The notes: generated by a model from the letters alone, not told the origin. Shown: positions 17,661-26,478, counted from the first letter of the stretch. The stretch is 64,000 nucleotides of DNA from Salinibacillus aidingensis (GCF_039522525.1 NZ_BAAADO010000007.1:99979-163978), one strand, 5' to 3'. Numbers and translations: made by a program.

Positions 17661-17692
17661 TAAAGTGATAAAGCGATAAAGAGATAAAGGGA
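17661..17692 (+). repeat. Tandem GATAAAGN octamer repeat before hisZ
   Basis: Four near-identical octamers (ATAAAGTG, ATAAAGCG, ATAAAGAG, ATAAAGGG) stand in tandem in the 5' leader. The last one supplies the ribosome binding site of hisZ. Slippage here would move the distance from promoter to start but not the frame. Confidence 0.7.
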
Positions 17693-17700
17693 TGGTTGTT

Positions 17701-18696
17701 TTGCTACATGAGAGTAAGAGAATACCAGAGGGAGTTTCAGACTTAGATTCTGCTACATTGGAAAAGAAGGAATCCCTGATATCCACACTGAAACAGCTTT
17801 ACCGGCAGAATGGATATCGACAGGTTCAAACGCCAATTTTTGAATATTATGATCTGTTTTTAAGTATAAAAGGAACGATTGCCAAGGAAAAAATGATTAA
17901 ATTGATTGACAGGGATGGGAGCATTTTAGTTTTGCGTCCGGATGCTACCCTCCCGATTGCAAGAATGGTGGCCACAAACTATCAATCTGAGGACGATTCT
18001 GATATCCGCTTATCCTATTTCACTAATATATTTCGGATGAATGATCGTGAACAGGATCTGCAAAATCGTGAATTAACCCAGGCGGGGATTGAACTGTTTG
18101 GCCGTTCAGATGTACGCGCAGATGTTGAAGTGATTAAGCTAGCCATTCATTCGCTAGAGGAACTGGGTTTTGAGGATTTTAAAATAGATCTGGGTCAGGC
18201 GAATTATTTTAAAGAACTCGTGAATCTGTCCACAATAACCGAGGAACAGCTTCAGGCTATTCGCACCCGGATTGAAAATAAAAATGTTTCTGAGCTGCAG
18301 AAGATTCTGGCAGACATTGATGTGGATGCTGCTTTTAAAGAGGCCATTCAATCGATGCCGTTATTATATGGCGAACCTGAAGCCGTCCTGGAAAAGGCAG
18401 AAAAACTGGCATTAAATGAGGAAATGAAGCGTGAATTGGATCGTCTGCGTCAGGTTTATCAGGAGCTAAGTAAAGAGGGGTATCAGCATTATTTATCCCT
18501 GGACCTGGGTTTAATCAACCATCTGAACTACTATACAGGGATTATTTTTCAAGGATTTATCAAAAACTTCGGGAAGCCTGTCGTATTAGGCGGACGTTAT
18601 GATCAGTTAACCGAGCAGTTTGGAGCGGACTTACCTGCAACAGGTTTTGGTTTTTATCTGGATGATTTACTCCATGTGATGAAAGACAACGAATAA
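17701..18696 (+). CDS. hisZ: ATP phosphoribosyltransferase regulatory subunit
   Basis: HisZ is a catalytically dead histidyl-tRNA synthetase paralogue that forms the active complex with short HisG. Class II synthetase motif 2-like VLRPDATLPIARM and the later GLINHLNYYTGIIFQGF and VLGGRYDQL are seen; the anticodon-binding domain is absent, giving 331 residues. TTG 17701 (LHESKRIPEG) has a good ribosome site (AAAGGGA, spacing eight); ATG 17692 overlaps that site, so the TTG is preferred but not certain. First gene of the operon. Confidence 0.92.
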   Translation: MLHESKRIPEGVSDLDSATLEKKESLISTLKQLYRQNGYRQVQTPIFEYYDLFLSIKGTIAKEKMIKLIDRDGSILVLRPDATLPIARMVATNYQSEDDSDIRLSYFTNIFRMNDREQDLQNRELTQAGIELFGRSDVRADVEVIKLAIHSLEELGFEDFKIDLGQANYFKELVNLSTITEEQLQAIRTRIENKNVSELQKILADIDVDAAFKEAIQSMPLLYGEPEAVLEKAEKLALNEEMKRELDRLRQVYQELSKEGYQHYLSLDLGLINHLNYYTGIIFQGFIKNFGKPVVLGGRYDQLTEQFGADLPATGFGFYLDDLLHVMKDNE

Positions 18697-18714
18697 CGCA
18701 AAGGTGGTATCTAC

Positions 18715-19353
18715 GTGAGCGAAATTACCATAGCATTAGGGAAAGGAAGGCTAGAGTCCTTTACTCTTCAGACCTTTGAGAAGTCAGGGATTGAATTTCC
18801 CGATTTTACCGAAGACAGTCGGAAGCTGATTTTTAATGACCGTGACCATATCTATCAGATTGTCCTTGTAAAAGCCAGTGACGTGCCCACTTACGTAGAA
18901 AAGGGTGCCGCTGACATTGGCATTGTCGGCAAGGATACCCTTGAGGAAAGCGGAGCAGATGTGTTTGAAGTATTGGACCTGGGCTTTGGACGCTGTAAGT
19001 TTGCCGTTGCAGGACTGCCGGGCGAGACCTATGATTCATCCTCCAAATTAACAGTGGCATCCAAATATCCGAAAGTCGCCAAGGATTATTATCACAAAAA
19101 AGGGGTATCCATCGAGACAATAAAATTAAACGGGTCAGTTGAATTGGCTCCGTTGATTGGCTTGTCTGATGTGATTGTCGATATTGTGGAAACAGGAAAA
19201 ACCCTCAAAGAAAATGGTCTCGTCGTTTTAGAGGATATATCGGAAATCAGTGCCCGTCTCATTGTTAACAAAGCTAGCTTTAAAACAAAAACGGACCGGA
19301 TTCACTGGTTCATCGACGAAATGAGTAAAGCGGTGGAACAGGAAACCGTATGA
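18715..19353 (+). CDS. hisG: ATP phosphoribosyltransferase, short form
   Basis: HisG catalyses the first step of histidine synthesis, ATP + PRPP to phosphoribosyl-ATP. The 212-residue short form lacks the C-terminal regulatory domain and depends on HisZ, which is present directly upstream. IALGKGRL at the N-terminus, DIGIVGKDTLEE near 68 and the PRPP-loop segment DVIVDIVETGKTLKENGL near 152 fit. GTG start. It is followed after 18 bases by hisB; hisD, normally next, is absent. Confidence 0.95.
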   Translation: MSEITIALGKGRLESFTLQTFEKSGIEFPDFTEDSRKLIFNDRDHIYQIVLVKASDVPTYVEKGAADIGIVGKDTLEESGADVFEVLDLGFGRCKFAVAGLPGETYDSSSKLTVASKYPKVAKDYYHKKGVSIETIKLNGSVELAPLIGLSDVIVDIVETGKTLKENGLVVLEDISEISARLIVNKASFKTKTDRIHWFIDEMSKAVEQETV

Positions 19354-19371
19354 AAAACAGGAGGGAGAAGG

Positions 19372-19956
19372 ATGAGAAAGGCATCATTATCACGACAGAC
19401 GGCCGAAACAGATATTAAATTAGCCCTGAATATCGATGGGAAGGGCACAAGTCAAATTGATACAGGAATTGGATTCTTTAATCACATGCTGATTCTGTTC
19501 TCCAGTCACGGTTTTTTTGATTTGGAAATTGACTGTCAGGGTGACCTTCAAGTGGACTTTCACCATTCTGTGGAAGATGTCGGAATCGTATTGGGGCAGG
19601 CCTTTAAGGAAGCGATTGGGGATAAAAAGGGCATTACCCGCTATGCTACGGAACACTCTCCAATGGATGAGGCCCTGTCTATGCTTTCCCTGGATATCAG
19701 TGGCCGTCCTTATTTGCATTTTAACGCAGATATTCCGGTTGAAAAGGTAGGACAATTTGATACAGAGCTCGTTGAGGAGTTCTTTCGTGCCTTTGTCAAC
19801 CATGCCGGTGTGACCTTACATATTAATCTGCTATACGGAAAAAACGCCCACCATATCATAGAATCCATTTTTAAAGGCTTTGGCCGGGTACTCGATCAGG
19901 CCACAGCCGTACAGGACCGGATTCAGGGCGTCCGCTCAACGAAAGGAATGCTATAA
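19372..19956 (+). CDS. hisB: Imidazoleglycerol-phosphate dehydratase
   Basis: HisB dehydrates imidazole glycerol phosphate. The two metal-binding repeats are visible: GFFNHML with HHSVEDVG (about residues 34-40 and 64-71), and HAGVTLHINLLYGKNAHHIIE near 143-163. It is 194 residues, the monofunctional bacterial form with no phosphatase domain, which fits the separate hisJ. ATG 19372 follows GGAGGGAGAAGG. Confidence 0.96.
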   Translation: MRKASLSRQTAETDIKLALNIDGKGTSQIDTGIGFFNHMLILFSSHGFFDLEIDCQGDLQVDFHHSVEDVGIVLGQAFKEAIGDKKGITRYATEHSPMDEALSMLSLDISGRPYLHFNADIPVEKVGQFDTELVEEFFRAFVNHAGVTLHINLLYGKNAHHIIESIFKGFGRVLDQATAVQDRIQGVRSTKGML

Positions 19957-19978
19957 AGATCTGGAAAGGAGAACAGTC

Positions 19979-20596
19979 ATGATTTCCATTATTGATTACG
20001 GGGCAGGAAATTTAAAAAGCGTCCAGCACGCATTAACCACATTAGGCTTTGAATCAGATATAGTATCCAGCAAAGAAAAAATCATTGAAAGTGATGCCCT
20101 TATTCTTCCAGGTGTAGGCGCTTTTCGGGATGCCATGGAACAGCTGAAATCAATGGATCTTGCAGAAACCATTAAGAATCAGGCGGAAAATGGCAAACCC
20201 ATCTTAGGCATATGCCTCGGTCTTCAGCTATTTTATGAAACCAGCTATGAAAATGGAACATGGGAAGGTCTGGGGCTGCTTGAAGGCGAGATTGTAAGAT
20301 TCCGAGATGACGTGAAGGTTCCCCATATGGGCTGGAACACGCTGATCCCTCATTCTGATGTAAATCCGGAGAAAGGATTGGCAGAGGGGATTTCCGAAAA
20401 GGATTACGCCTATTTTGTCCATTCCTTTTATGCAGAGCCTAAAAATCAGGATGAAGTCGTTTTATGGTCGGATTATGGATTGAAATTTCCTGCCGCTGTG
20501 CAAAAGGGAAATATTTACGGGATGCAATTTCATCCTGAAAAGAGCAGTGAGGTTGGCATGAAGCTATTGAAAAACTTCGGGGAGCTGGTGACATGA
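19979..20596 (+). CDS. hisH: Imidazole glycerol phosphate synthase, glutaminase subunit
   Basis: HisH is the class I glutamine amidotransferase that feeds ammonia to HisF. The catalytic Cys is in GICLGLQLFYE near residue 80 and the His/Glu pair in GMQFHPEKSS near 181-190. The start was moved to ATG 19979 (MISIIDYGAGNLKSV) after GGAAAGGAG; the longer open frame covers the end of hisB. 205 residues. The stop overlaps hisA by four bases. Confidence 0.95.
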   Translation: MISIIDYGAGNLKSVQHALTTLGFESDIVSSKEKIIESDALILPGVGAFRDAMEQLKSMDLAETIKNQAENGKPILGICLGLQLFYETSYENGTWEGLGLLEGEIVRFRDDVKVPHMGWNTLIPHSDVNPEKGLAEGISEKDYAYFVHSFYAEPKNQDEVVLWSDYGLKFPAAVQKGNIYGMQFHPEKSSEVGMKLLKNFGELVT

Positions 20597-21300
20597 TTTT
20601 ATATCCTGCAATTGATATCCGAAACGGTAAATGTGTCAGACTGATTCAGGGTGACTATAATCAGGAGGACGTTTACGGAGATCCTGTGGAAATGGCACAG
20701 AAATGGATAAATAAAGGGGCCAAGGCGCTGCATCTAGTAGACCTTGATGGCGCAAAATCTGGAACCTCGGAAAATCTGACAACCATTGAAGCAATTGTGA
20801 ATCAGACAGATATTCCTGTACAGGTGGGAGGAGGCATTCGGACGATGAATCAGGTCCATGCCTTAGCCTCTATCGGAGTGCAGCGAATCATTTTAGGAAC
20901 GGCCGCATTAACCAATGAAACTTTTTTAAACGAAGCGGTCTCCAACTATCCTGATTGCATAGCTGTTTCTATTGATGCGAAAAAAGGCTATGTAGCTACA
21001 GACGGCTGGACAAAAACGAGTGATCGGAAGGCTCTTGATTTTGCCAGGGAGCTTGAGAAAAAAGGAGTTCAGACTATCATTTACACAGATATCGCCAAGG
21101 ATGGCATGCTGTCAGGTCCAAATTTTACTGAAATTGATCATGTGAATCAGCATGTACAGATGAACGTTATTGCTTCGGGTGGGATTTCCAGTCAGGAGGA
21201 TGTTGAAAAGCTGTCAGAATTAAATGTGTACGGGGCGATTATCGGCAAAGCATTGTATACCGGAAAACTTGAATTCGAACAAATGGTAAAGGAAGTGTAG
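20593..21300 (+). CDS. hisA: Phosphoribosylformimino-AICAR phosphate isomerase
   Basis: HisA is a beta/alpha barrel isomerase of histidine synthesis. Catalytic Asp in YPAIDIRNGKCVRL (residue 8) and the second Asp in VSIDAKKG near 128, with phosphate-binding VGGGIR near 79 and ASGGISS near 196. 235 residues. The ATG overlaps the hisH stop (ATGA). hisF starts two bases after its stop. Confidence 0.95.
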   Translation: MILYPAIDIRNGKCVRLIQGDYNQEDVYGDPVEMAQKWINKGAKALHLVDLDGAKSGTSENLTTIEAIVNQTDIPVQVGGGIRTMNQVHALASIGVQRIILGTAALTNETFLNEAVSNYPDCIAVSIDAKKGYVATDGWTKTSDRKALDFARELEKKGVQTIIYTDIAKDGMLSGPNFTEIDHVNQHVQMNVIASGGISSQEDVEKLSELNVYGAIIGKALYTGKLEFEQMVKEV

Positions 21301-21302
21301 GG

Positions 21303-22067
21303 ATGCTGGCAAAACGAATCATTCCATGTCTGGACGTACGTAATGGCAGAGTGGTTAAAGGACAGAAATTCCAGAACATAAAAGATGTTGACGATCCGGT
21401 CAGGCTGGCCAAAACCTACAGTGAGCTTGGTGCGGATGAGCTTGTTTTTTATGATATTACCGCATCTAATGAGGAGCGGGACATTTTTATTGATGTGGTG
21501 GAACAGACGGCAGAGCAGGTCCATATTCCTTTCACAGTGGGAGGCGGAATCCGTTCTGTAGAGGACTTTCGAAAGGTATTAAAGGCTGGTGCCGATAAAG
21601 TTTCGGTAAACAGTGCAGCTGTAAAAAATCCGCAGATCATTCAGGAAGCCGCAGAAAAGTTCGGCAGTCAGTGTGTCGTTTTATCCATTGATGCTAAGCA
21701 GAATGAGGAAGGTCGCTGGTCTGTGTATTTAAACGGAGGACGTGTGAATACAGAAAAGGACGCATTGGAATGGGCCAAAGAAGGCGAACGTCTTGGAGCA
21801 GGTGAGATTGTTTTAAACGCGATGGATACGGATGGCATAAAGACCGGTTTTAGTTTAGATATTACAAAAGCAATCTCTGAGCAGGTGAATATACCTGTTG
21901 TAGCCTCAGGTGGTGCGGGTACACAGAAGCATTTTCTCGAGGTGCTGACAGAGGGAAAAGCTGATGCTGCCCTTGCTGCCTCTGTTTTTCACTTTGAGGA
22001 GATTGAAATTAAAGCATTAAAAAATTATTTAGCAGAAAATGATGTAGAAGTGAGGCAGATACCATGA
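21303..22067 (+). CDS. hisF: Imidazole glycerol phosphate synthase, cyclase subunit
   Basis: HisF is the beta/alpha barrel partner of HisH. Catalytic Asp in IIPCLDVRNGRVVKG (residue 11), DITAS near 51, VGGGIRS near 81, SIDAK near 130 and the phosphate site ASGGAGT near 225 are all present. 254 residues. The GGAAGTGTAGGG before ATG 21303 includes the hisA stop. The end overlaps hisIE by four bases. Confidence 0.96.
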   Translation: MLAKRIIPCLDVRNGRVVKGQKFQNIKDVDDPVRLAKTYSELGADELVFYDITASNEERDIFIDVVEQTAEQVHIPFTVGGGIRSVEDFRKVLKAGADKVSVNSAAVKNPQIIQEAAEKFGSQCVVLSIDAKQNEEGRWSVYLNGGRVNTEKDALEWAKEGERLGAGEIVLNAMDTDGIKTGFSLDITKAISEQVNIPVVASGGAGTQKHFLEVLTEGKADAALAASVFHFEEIEIKALKNYLAENDVEVRQIP

Positions 22068-22741
22068 ATTTCTCCATAGATGAATTAACCTTTGATGAAA
22101 AAGGGCTGATTCCGGCCATTGTGCAAAATGTAAATACCGGAAAGGTGCTCATGCTGGCGTACATGAATAAAGAGTCCCTGCAGAAAACAATCGAAACAAA
22201 AACAACCTGGTTTTACAGTCGAAGCCGTCAGCAGCTGTGGAACAAAGGAGAAACCTCCGGGAATACTCAAAACGTAAAACGCATGAGCTATGACTGTGAC
22301 GGGGATACGTTACTGGTTGAAGTGGAGCCGATGGGGAATGCCTGCCATACAGGAGCGGAAAGCTGTTTTTTTAATGACATTGATGTGGAAAGTAAAGAGG
22401 AACCACAGGCGGACAGGGAAATCATTGATTATTTATATCGTTATATCCAAAATCGCAGGGAAAATCCAGTCGAGGGTTCCTATACCAACTACTTATTCAA
22501 TAAAGGCCTGGATAAAATCCTGAAAAAAGTGGGCGAGGAAACAACAGAAGTCATTATTGGAGCAAAAAATCGTGATCAGGAGGAGCTTATCAATGAGTTT
22601 TCCGATCTGGTTTATCATTCGATCGTACTGATGGTGGAACAGGGGATATCCGTGGAAGATATTAAAAAAGAGCTGACGAATCGACATAAGGAACGGGATT
22701 ATGAACCGAAGCGGGAGCCAAAGAGTGAGCGCTATGAGTAA
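22064..22741 (+). CDS. hisIE: Bifunctional phosphoribosyl-AMP cyclohydrolase / phosphoribosyl-ATP pyrophosphatase
   Basis: This is a two-domain enzyme for steps two and three of histidine synthesis. HisI domain at about 1-115, with the zinc/magnesium motif DCDGDTLLVEVEP and CHTG near residue 92. HisE domain at about 125-215 with VGEETTEVIIGAKN and EFSDLVYHSIVLM. 225 residues, the usual fused length. It overlaps hisF by four bases and, with the start chosen there, hisC by eight. Confidence 0.95.
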   Translation: MNFSIDELTFDEKGLIPAIVQNVNTGKVLMLAYMNKESLQKTIETKTTWFYSRSRQQLWNKGETSGNTQNVKRMSYDCDGDTLLVEVEPMGNACHTGAESCFFNDIDVESKEEPQADREIIDYLYRYIQNRRENPVEGSYTNYLFNKGLDKILKKVGEETTEVIIGAKNRDQEELINEFSDLVYHSIVLMVEQGISVEDIKKELTNRHKERDYEPKREPKSERYE

Positions 22742-23804
22742 ATTCTGGAGCAGTCGTCTGCAGCGTACGGAGCCCTATGTCCCTGGTGAACAGCCCAATG
22801 ATACGAATGTTATTAAGCTAAATACCAATGAAAATCCCTATCCTCCTTCACCTGAAGTTCAAAAGGCCATACAACAGGCAGCCAGTGAAGATTTGAGGTT
22901 ATACCCAACACCTACTTTACAGGAATTAAGACAGACGATAGCGGAAAAATTTCAGGTTCATCAGGATCAGGTATTTATCGGAAATGGATCTGATGAGGTT
23001 CTTGCTTTTTCCTTTATGGCTTTTTTTGAACCAGGAGAGACCATACGATTTCCTGATATTACGTATAGCTTTTACCCTGTCTATGCCAAACTGTTTAACA
23101 CAGATTATAAGGTTATTCCTGTAAATGAGGATTTTTCTTTACCTATTGAGTCGTTTTATGACGCTGAGGGAGGCGTTATTTTTCCGAACCCTAATGCACC
23201 AACAGGCCGGGCTTTGTCGCTGCTGGAAGTGGAGAGCATCGTGAATGGGAATCCGAATAAAGTGGTGATCATTGATGAGGCTTACATAGATTTTGGGGGG
23301 CAATCAGCCGTACAGCTGGTGAATCGGTACGAAAATTTACTCGTGATTCAAACCCTGTCAAAATCAAGGTCACTTGCAGGATTGCGGGTCGGTTTCGCGA
23401 TTGGGAACAGTCAGTTAATAGAGGGGCTTAATCGAATCAAAAATTCCTTTAATTCCTATACCATTGACCGTCTGGCGATTGCAGGAGCTAAAGCGGCCTT
23501 TGAAGATGAAGCGTATTTTGAAAAGGTACGCAAAAGGATTATCGACACACGTGAGAAAACGGCGGAGTCATTAAGTACGCTTGGCTTTGATGTCGTAGAG
23601 TCCAAAGCTAATTTCCTGCTGGTTTCACATCCTCAAGTAGATGCAGAACAGCTGTATACCCAATTGAAAGAGCAAAACATCTATGTCCGCTATTTTAATA
23701 AGCCGAGAATTCAGCAGTATGTGCGGATAACGATTGGAAAGCCTGGGGAAATGGAAAAGCTGATTAAAGAAACCAAACATCTTATACCAAACATGGCAAA
23801 TTAA
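22734..23804 (+). CDS. hisC: Histidinol-phosphate aminotransferase
   Basis: HisC is a PLP aminotransferase (fold type I, class II) producing histidinol phosphate. LNTNENPYPPSP near residue 27, the PLP Lys in TLSKSRSLAGLRVG near 215 and the Arg of VRITIG near the C-terminus are present. The N-terminus MSKFWSSRL...PYVPGEQP resembles the HisC2 group common in proteobacteria more than B. subtilis HisC. ATG 22734 gives 356 residues; the upstream ATG 22701 has an AAGGA in front, so an 11-residue longer form is possible. Last gene of the operon. Confidence 0.92.
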   Translation: MSKFWSSRLQRTEPYVPGEQPNDTNVIKLNTNENPYPPSPEVQKAIQQAASEDLRLYPTPTLQELRQTIAEKFQVHQDQVFIGNGSDEVLAFSFMAFFEPGETIRFPDITYSFYPVYAKLFNTDYKVIPVNEDFSLPIESFYDAEGGVIFPNPNAPTGRALSLLEVESIVNGNPNKVVIIDEAYIDFGGQSAVQLVNRYENLLVIQTLSKSRSLAGLRVGFAIGNSQLIEGLNRIKNSFNSYTIDRLAIAGAKAAFEDEAYFEKVRKRIIDTREKTAESLSTLGFDVVESKANFLLVSHPQVDAEQLYTQLKEQNIYVRYFNKPRIQQYVRITIGKPGEMEKLIKETKHLIPNMAN

Positions 23805-23831
23805 AATTAAGCTTCATTAAGAAAAACGTTC

Positions 23832-23876
23832 TAACCAGTATATCCACTTACACTTAAATGGATGTGCTGGTTTTTA
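23832..23876 (+). terminator. Terminator of the his operon
   Basis: AACCAGTATATCCA pairs with TGGATGTGCTGGTT (two G-U pairs) and is followed by TTTTAT. Confidence 0.85.
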
Positions 23877-24039
23877 TTTGGCATTGAAGAAGACATTTGA
23901 GAAATTGAAGATTCCCTTTAGCTGTTATATTCATTTCTAGTTTTAGTAGATCTATATTAAATCAATGAATTAAACGAATAAAAATCCCGTTTTTTCTTAT
24001 AGATTAGCACCCTTTAGTTGAGGATGTAGTAGGAAATAA

Positions 24040-24537
24040 TTACTTTTGTATTTGATTTAAAATCAGTTCCAAAACATCATAGTGTGTCATTTTATTAGTA
24101 AATAATGTTTCTCCATCTACTCCAAGATAATCACTCGGATTCCACCAGCGACGTAAAGATTCTTCTCCAAATTCCATTGTTTTTGAACGAGAATTGTGAC
24201 GTTTGACTGTTTCCTCAAAGGTTAGATTAAAATAATATGTATATACTTTTTGATTGTAAAACTCGATAAGATTATTCAACATTTCACCATAACGATTTTT
24301 ATACAATATTCCTTCTACAATAACAAATTCACACTTATCTTTACCATATTCCGCAATTTGGCGAATCAAATCAATTGAAGGATTTCCATCTCTATCGTGA
24401 ACCTTCAACATATCTCGACGAACAACATCTTGACAAACCAGAAGAGTTCCGTGTCCTAAATGATTTTGAAGACTTTTCGCAGTCGTCGTTTTTCCACTTC
24501 CTGAATTGCCCCGTATGATAATTAGCTTAGATTCCAT
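24040..24537 (-). CDS. P-loop kinase-like protein (AAA_33/zeta-toxin type)
   Basis: This is a 165-residue nucleotide-binding protein. Walker A IIIRGNSGSGKTT is right at the N-terminus, VCQDVVRRDML near residue 34 resembles the lid/substrate strand of polynucleotide- and chloramphenicol-type kinases, and FVIVEGIL near 73 is Walker B-like. The start was put at 24537 (MESKLIII); the reading upstream adds a basic tail with no ribosome site. Single gene; no toxin or antitoxin partner next to it. Substrate unknown. Confidence 0.75.
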   Translation of the reverse strand: MESKLIIIRGNSGSGKTTTAKSLQNHLGHGTLLVCQDVVRRDMLKVHDRDGNPSIDLIRQIAEYGKDKCEFVIVEGILYKNRYGEMLNNLIEFYNQKVYTYYFNLTFEETVKRHNSRSKTMEFGEESLRRWWNPSDYLGVDGETLFTNKMTHYDVLELILNQIQK

Positions 24538-24588
24538 AAGCTTCCCTGCCTTTTGTCTATTTTTGGTTTTTACCTTTAATACTTCCAT

Positions 24589-25192
24589 ATCCTTATTTCA
24601 CACTACTGCTGCGGTAGCTTAATATCTCCCAAACAAATGTTAACATAATTTGCCAACTATTTATCAGATAAAATATAGACGGACAAAATAATAATCACCT
24701 TGTTCAACTATGGTGCCCCTTTAAATGAATTACTTCACTTCAAAATCTCTCGGAATAGTGATTATTAAATAGTTAGCCGGACCAACACTAAATAGGGAAC
24801 ATAATTTTCTTGTGTGTATCTCTAAGTGGAACTAGTTACGTTTATCCCCACTGATTAAAGTCACACTTTATGATAAGCTGATTGTAAACAATTTGGAATA
24901 TTCGCCCTTATAAATTTTTGGATTAAGGAAGTAAAAAATTTTACAAACAAATGGATTCCGTAAACTTTTTTTATGAAAAATATGGTGAGGGTTTGCCGAT
25001 TTTTTCTAAATGGCTTTGTAACGGATTCAAGCTTTATCAGAGATAATTTTGAACCTGTTTTTAGGGTAACATTTGTTAATGATTGGGTGGATAGAGTGAA
25101 TAACTATTAAATGAAGGCATGTTATGTAGAATTTACTATCTAGATCATTAATGCTGAACCTTCAGTAAAATAAGTGGGAGTTTTTCGCAATC
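24589..25192. other. AT-rich intergenic region with possible hydrolase remnant
   Basis: About 600 bases without an intact gene. At 24951-25046 a 31-codon frame starts MDSVNFFYEKYGEGLPIF, which looks like the first strand of an alpha/beta hydrolase (YEKYGEG-P pattern), and it then stops. A short frame ending VNDWVDRVNNY at about 25063-25110 could be the matching C-terminal scrap. Both are too short to be sure. Nothing else is recognisable. Confidence 0.35.
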
Positions 25193-25795
25193 ATGAATCG
25201 AATCCGTGTTTTCTGCTATGTTATTGGACTATTGATTTTATCATTAGGCATTTCACTGACGATTAAAGCTGATCTTGGTGTTGGGGCATGGGACGCTCTT
25301 CACGTCGGTTTATCGAAGCATTTCTTTACAGTTGGTACATGGGTCATCATTACAGGGAGTATTTTAATTGTAGTGAACGCGATTTTATTAAAACAACGGC
25401 CTGTTTTACTTTCGATGCTTACTGCTTTTGTCATGGGTGTCGGGATTGACCTGTGGCTGTTCATACTGCCTTTTGAACCTGGCCAGATAGGCAGCAAAAT
25501 TGTTGTCTTTTCGATTGGGCTCATCGTATTAGCCTTTGGTGTATCGGTTTATATGCAGGCTAAGTTTGCACCAGCCCCCATTGATCATTTAATGATAGCA
25601 ATCCATTCCAGGTTCCATTTTAAATTAAGTGTTTCAAAGACGATTGGGGAAGTGCTTGCGCTGCTATTAGCCTTACTTGTCAGAGGACCAATTGGTATTG
25701 GTACGATCTTTGTTACATTCCTGGTCGGCCCCATTATTCAGGTGTTTTATCCAAAAATAGAGGCATTAGTAGAACGGAATCAGAAGAACGGCTAA
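25193..25795 (+). CDS. yczE: YczE/YitT-type membrane protein
   Basis: This is a 200-residue integral membrane protein with five predicted helices. The opening RVFCYVIGLLILSLGISLTIKADLGVGAWDALHVGLS and the mid segment FAPAPIDHLMIAI are typical of the YczE (COG2364) family. In B. subtilis YczE affects surfactin and bacillaene output, apparently after translation; no such clusters are here, so the role is open. ATG 25193 lacks a strong ribosome site (GTGGGAG about 20 bases upstream). A weak hairpin with TTTTA follows the stop. Confidence 0.8.
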   Translation: MNRIRVFCYVIGLLILSLGISLTIKADLGVGAWDALHVGLSKHFFTVGTWVIITGSILIVVNAILLKQRPVLLSMLTAFVMGVGIDLWLFILPFEPGQIGSKIVVFSIGLIVLAFGVSVYMQAKFAPAPIDHLMIAIHSRFHFKLSVSKTIGEVLALLLALLVRGPIGIGTIFVTFLVGPIIQVFYPKIEALVERNQKNG

Positions 25796-25837
25796 GGTTT
25801 AATCTTTAGTCGTTTTATTGTTTGAATTGATTAGATA

Positions 25838-25945
25838 ACCTTTGGATATGGCATGCTGGGACCAGGGGATTCGTCCATAGCGATACAGATTAATCCGGAA
25901 AAATCATTTCATGAAAGTATCCAAAGGTCAGTCTCCATCATGCCA
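25838..25945 (+). other. Interleaved inverted repeats, possible RNA pseudoknot
   Basis: ACCTTTGGATA (25838-25848) is perfectly complementary to TATCCAAAGGT (25918-25928). TGGCATGCTGG (25849-25859) is complementary at ten of eleven positions to CCATCATGCCA (25935-25945). The order A-B-A'-B' is that of an H-type pseudoknot, or of two overlapping transposon-like inverted repeats. It ends about 50 bases before the ribosome site of the next small gene. Reported from base complementarity only. Confidence 0.4.
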
Positions 25946-26010
25946 GTGATTAAATATTAACAAAAATGGAAAGATAAAATGGAAACTGTCATTGAAAAGG
26001 AGCGGTGAAT

Positions 26011-26169
26011 ATGCGAAAAGAGAAGCGAAGGAGAAAGGATGAACCAACCATTGCACCAGGGATGGACACAGAGGATGAGTTAAAAGAAGAGGCCACCAGG
26101 GAGGAAGTGGAAGAAGGAGATTATACGAATGTAACGACGGTGTCATGGGATGAAAATGATCCGAGTTAA
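26011..26169 (+). CDS. Small acidic conserved-type protein, 52 residues
   Basis: ATG 26011 lies eight bases after AAAAGGAG. The peptide has a basic head (MRKEKRRRKDEPTIAPG) and a strongly acidic remainder (DTEDELKEEATREEVEEGDY) ending TVSWDENDPS, with no hydrophobic segment. A good ribosome site and a terminator about 70 bases downstream support it as a real gene. I do not recognise a functional family. Confidence 0.7.
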   Translation: MRKEKRRRKDEPTIAPGMDTEDELKEEATREEVEEGDYTNVTTVSWDENDPS

Positions 26170-26240
26170 ACAGAAATAGCTGTCTTGTAGAAATAAAAGG
26201 TTCGGTTTTAGGAGAAAAACGGTAAATAACATATTTAATG

Positions 26241-26279
26241 GGAGTACTCTACGCGTAGCGTTTTGTACTCCTATTTTTA
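26241..26279 (+). terminator. Terminator after the 52-residue gene
   Basis: GGAGTAC (26241-26247) pairs with GTACTCC (26265-26271), with an inner palindrome CTACGCGTAG, followed by TATTTTTA. Confidence 0.75.
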
Positions 26280-26424
26280 TTGGTGTGACAACATTTGTAA
26301 GCTATTCATTACCATTATTTACATCACAAAGGTTATTTTATATTAATGAAGTATTCCTGTTTTTGGAAGGTGATTTAGGGTTTTATGTTAAATTATGTAG
26401 AGAGAGGCAGAACAGACTTGTTCA

Positions 26425-26478
26425 ACTAACGAGGCAGTTTAGTGGAAGAAGGGCAACCTTTCTTCGTTGCTTATGTTT
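26425..26478 (+). repeat. AACGRG-motif element, degenerate copy
   Basis: AACTAACGAGGCAG is followed by a hairpin (GAAGAAGG with CCTTTCTTC). It resembles the post-stop motif found behind several small genes in this region, but no intact gene precedes it. The open frame covering it has no ribosome site and was not accepted as a gene. Confidence 0.35.
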
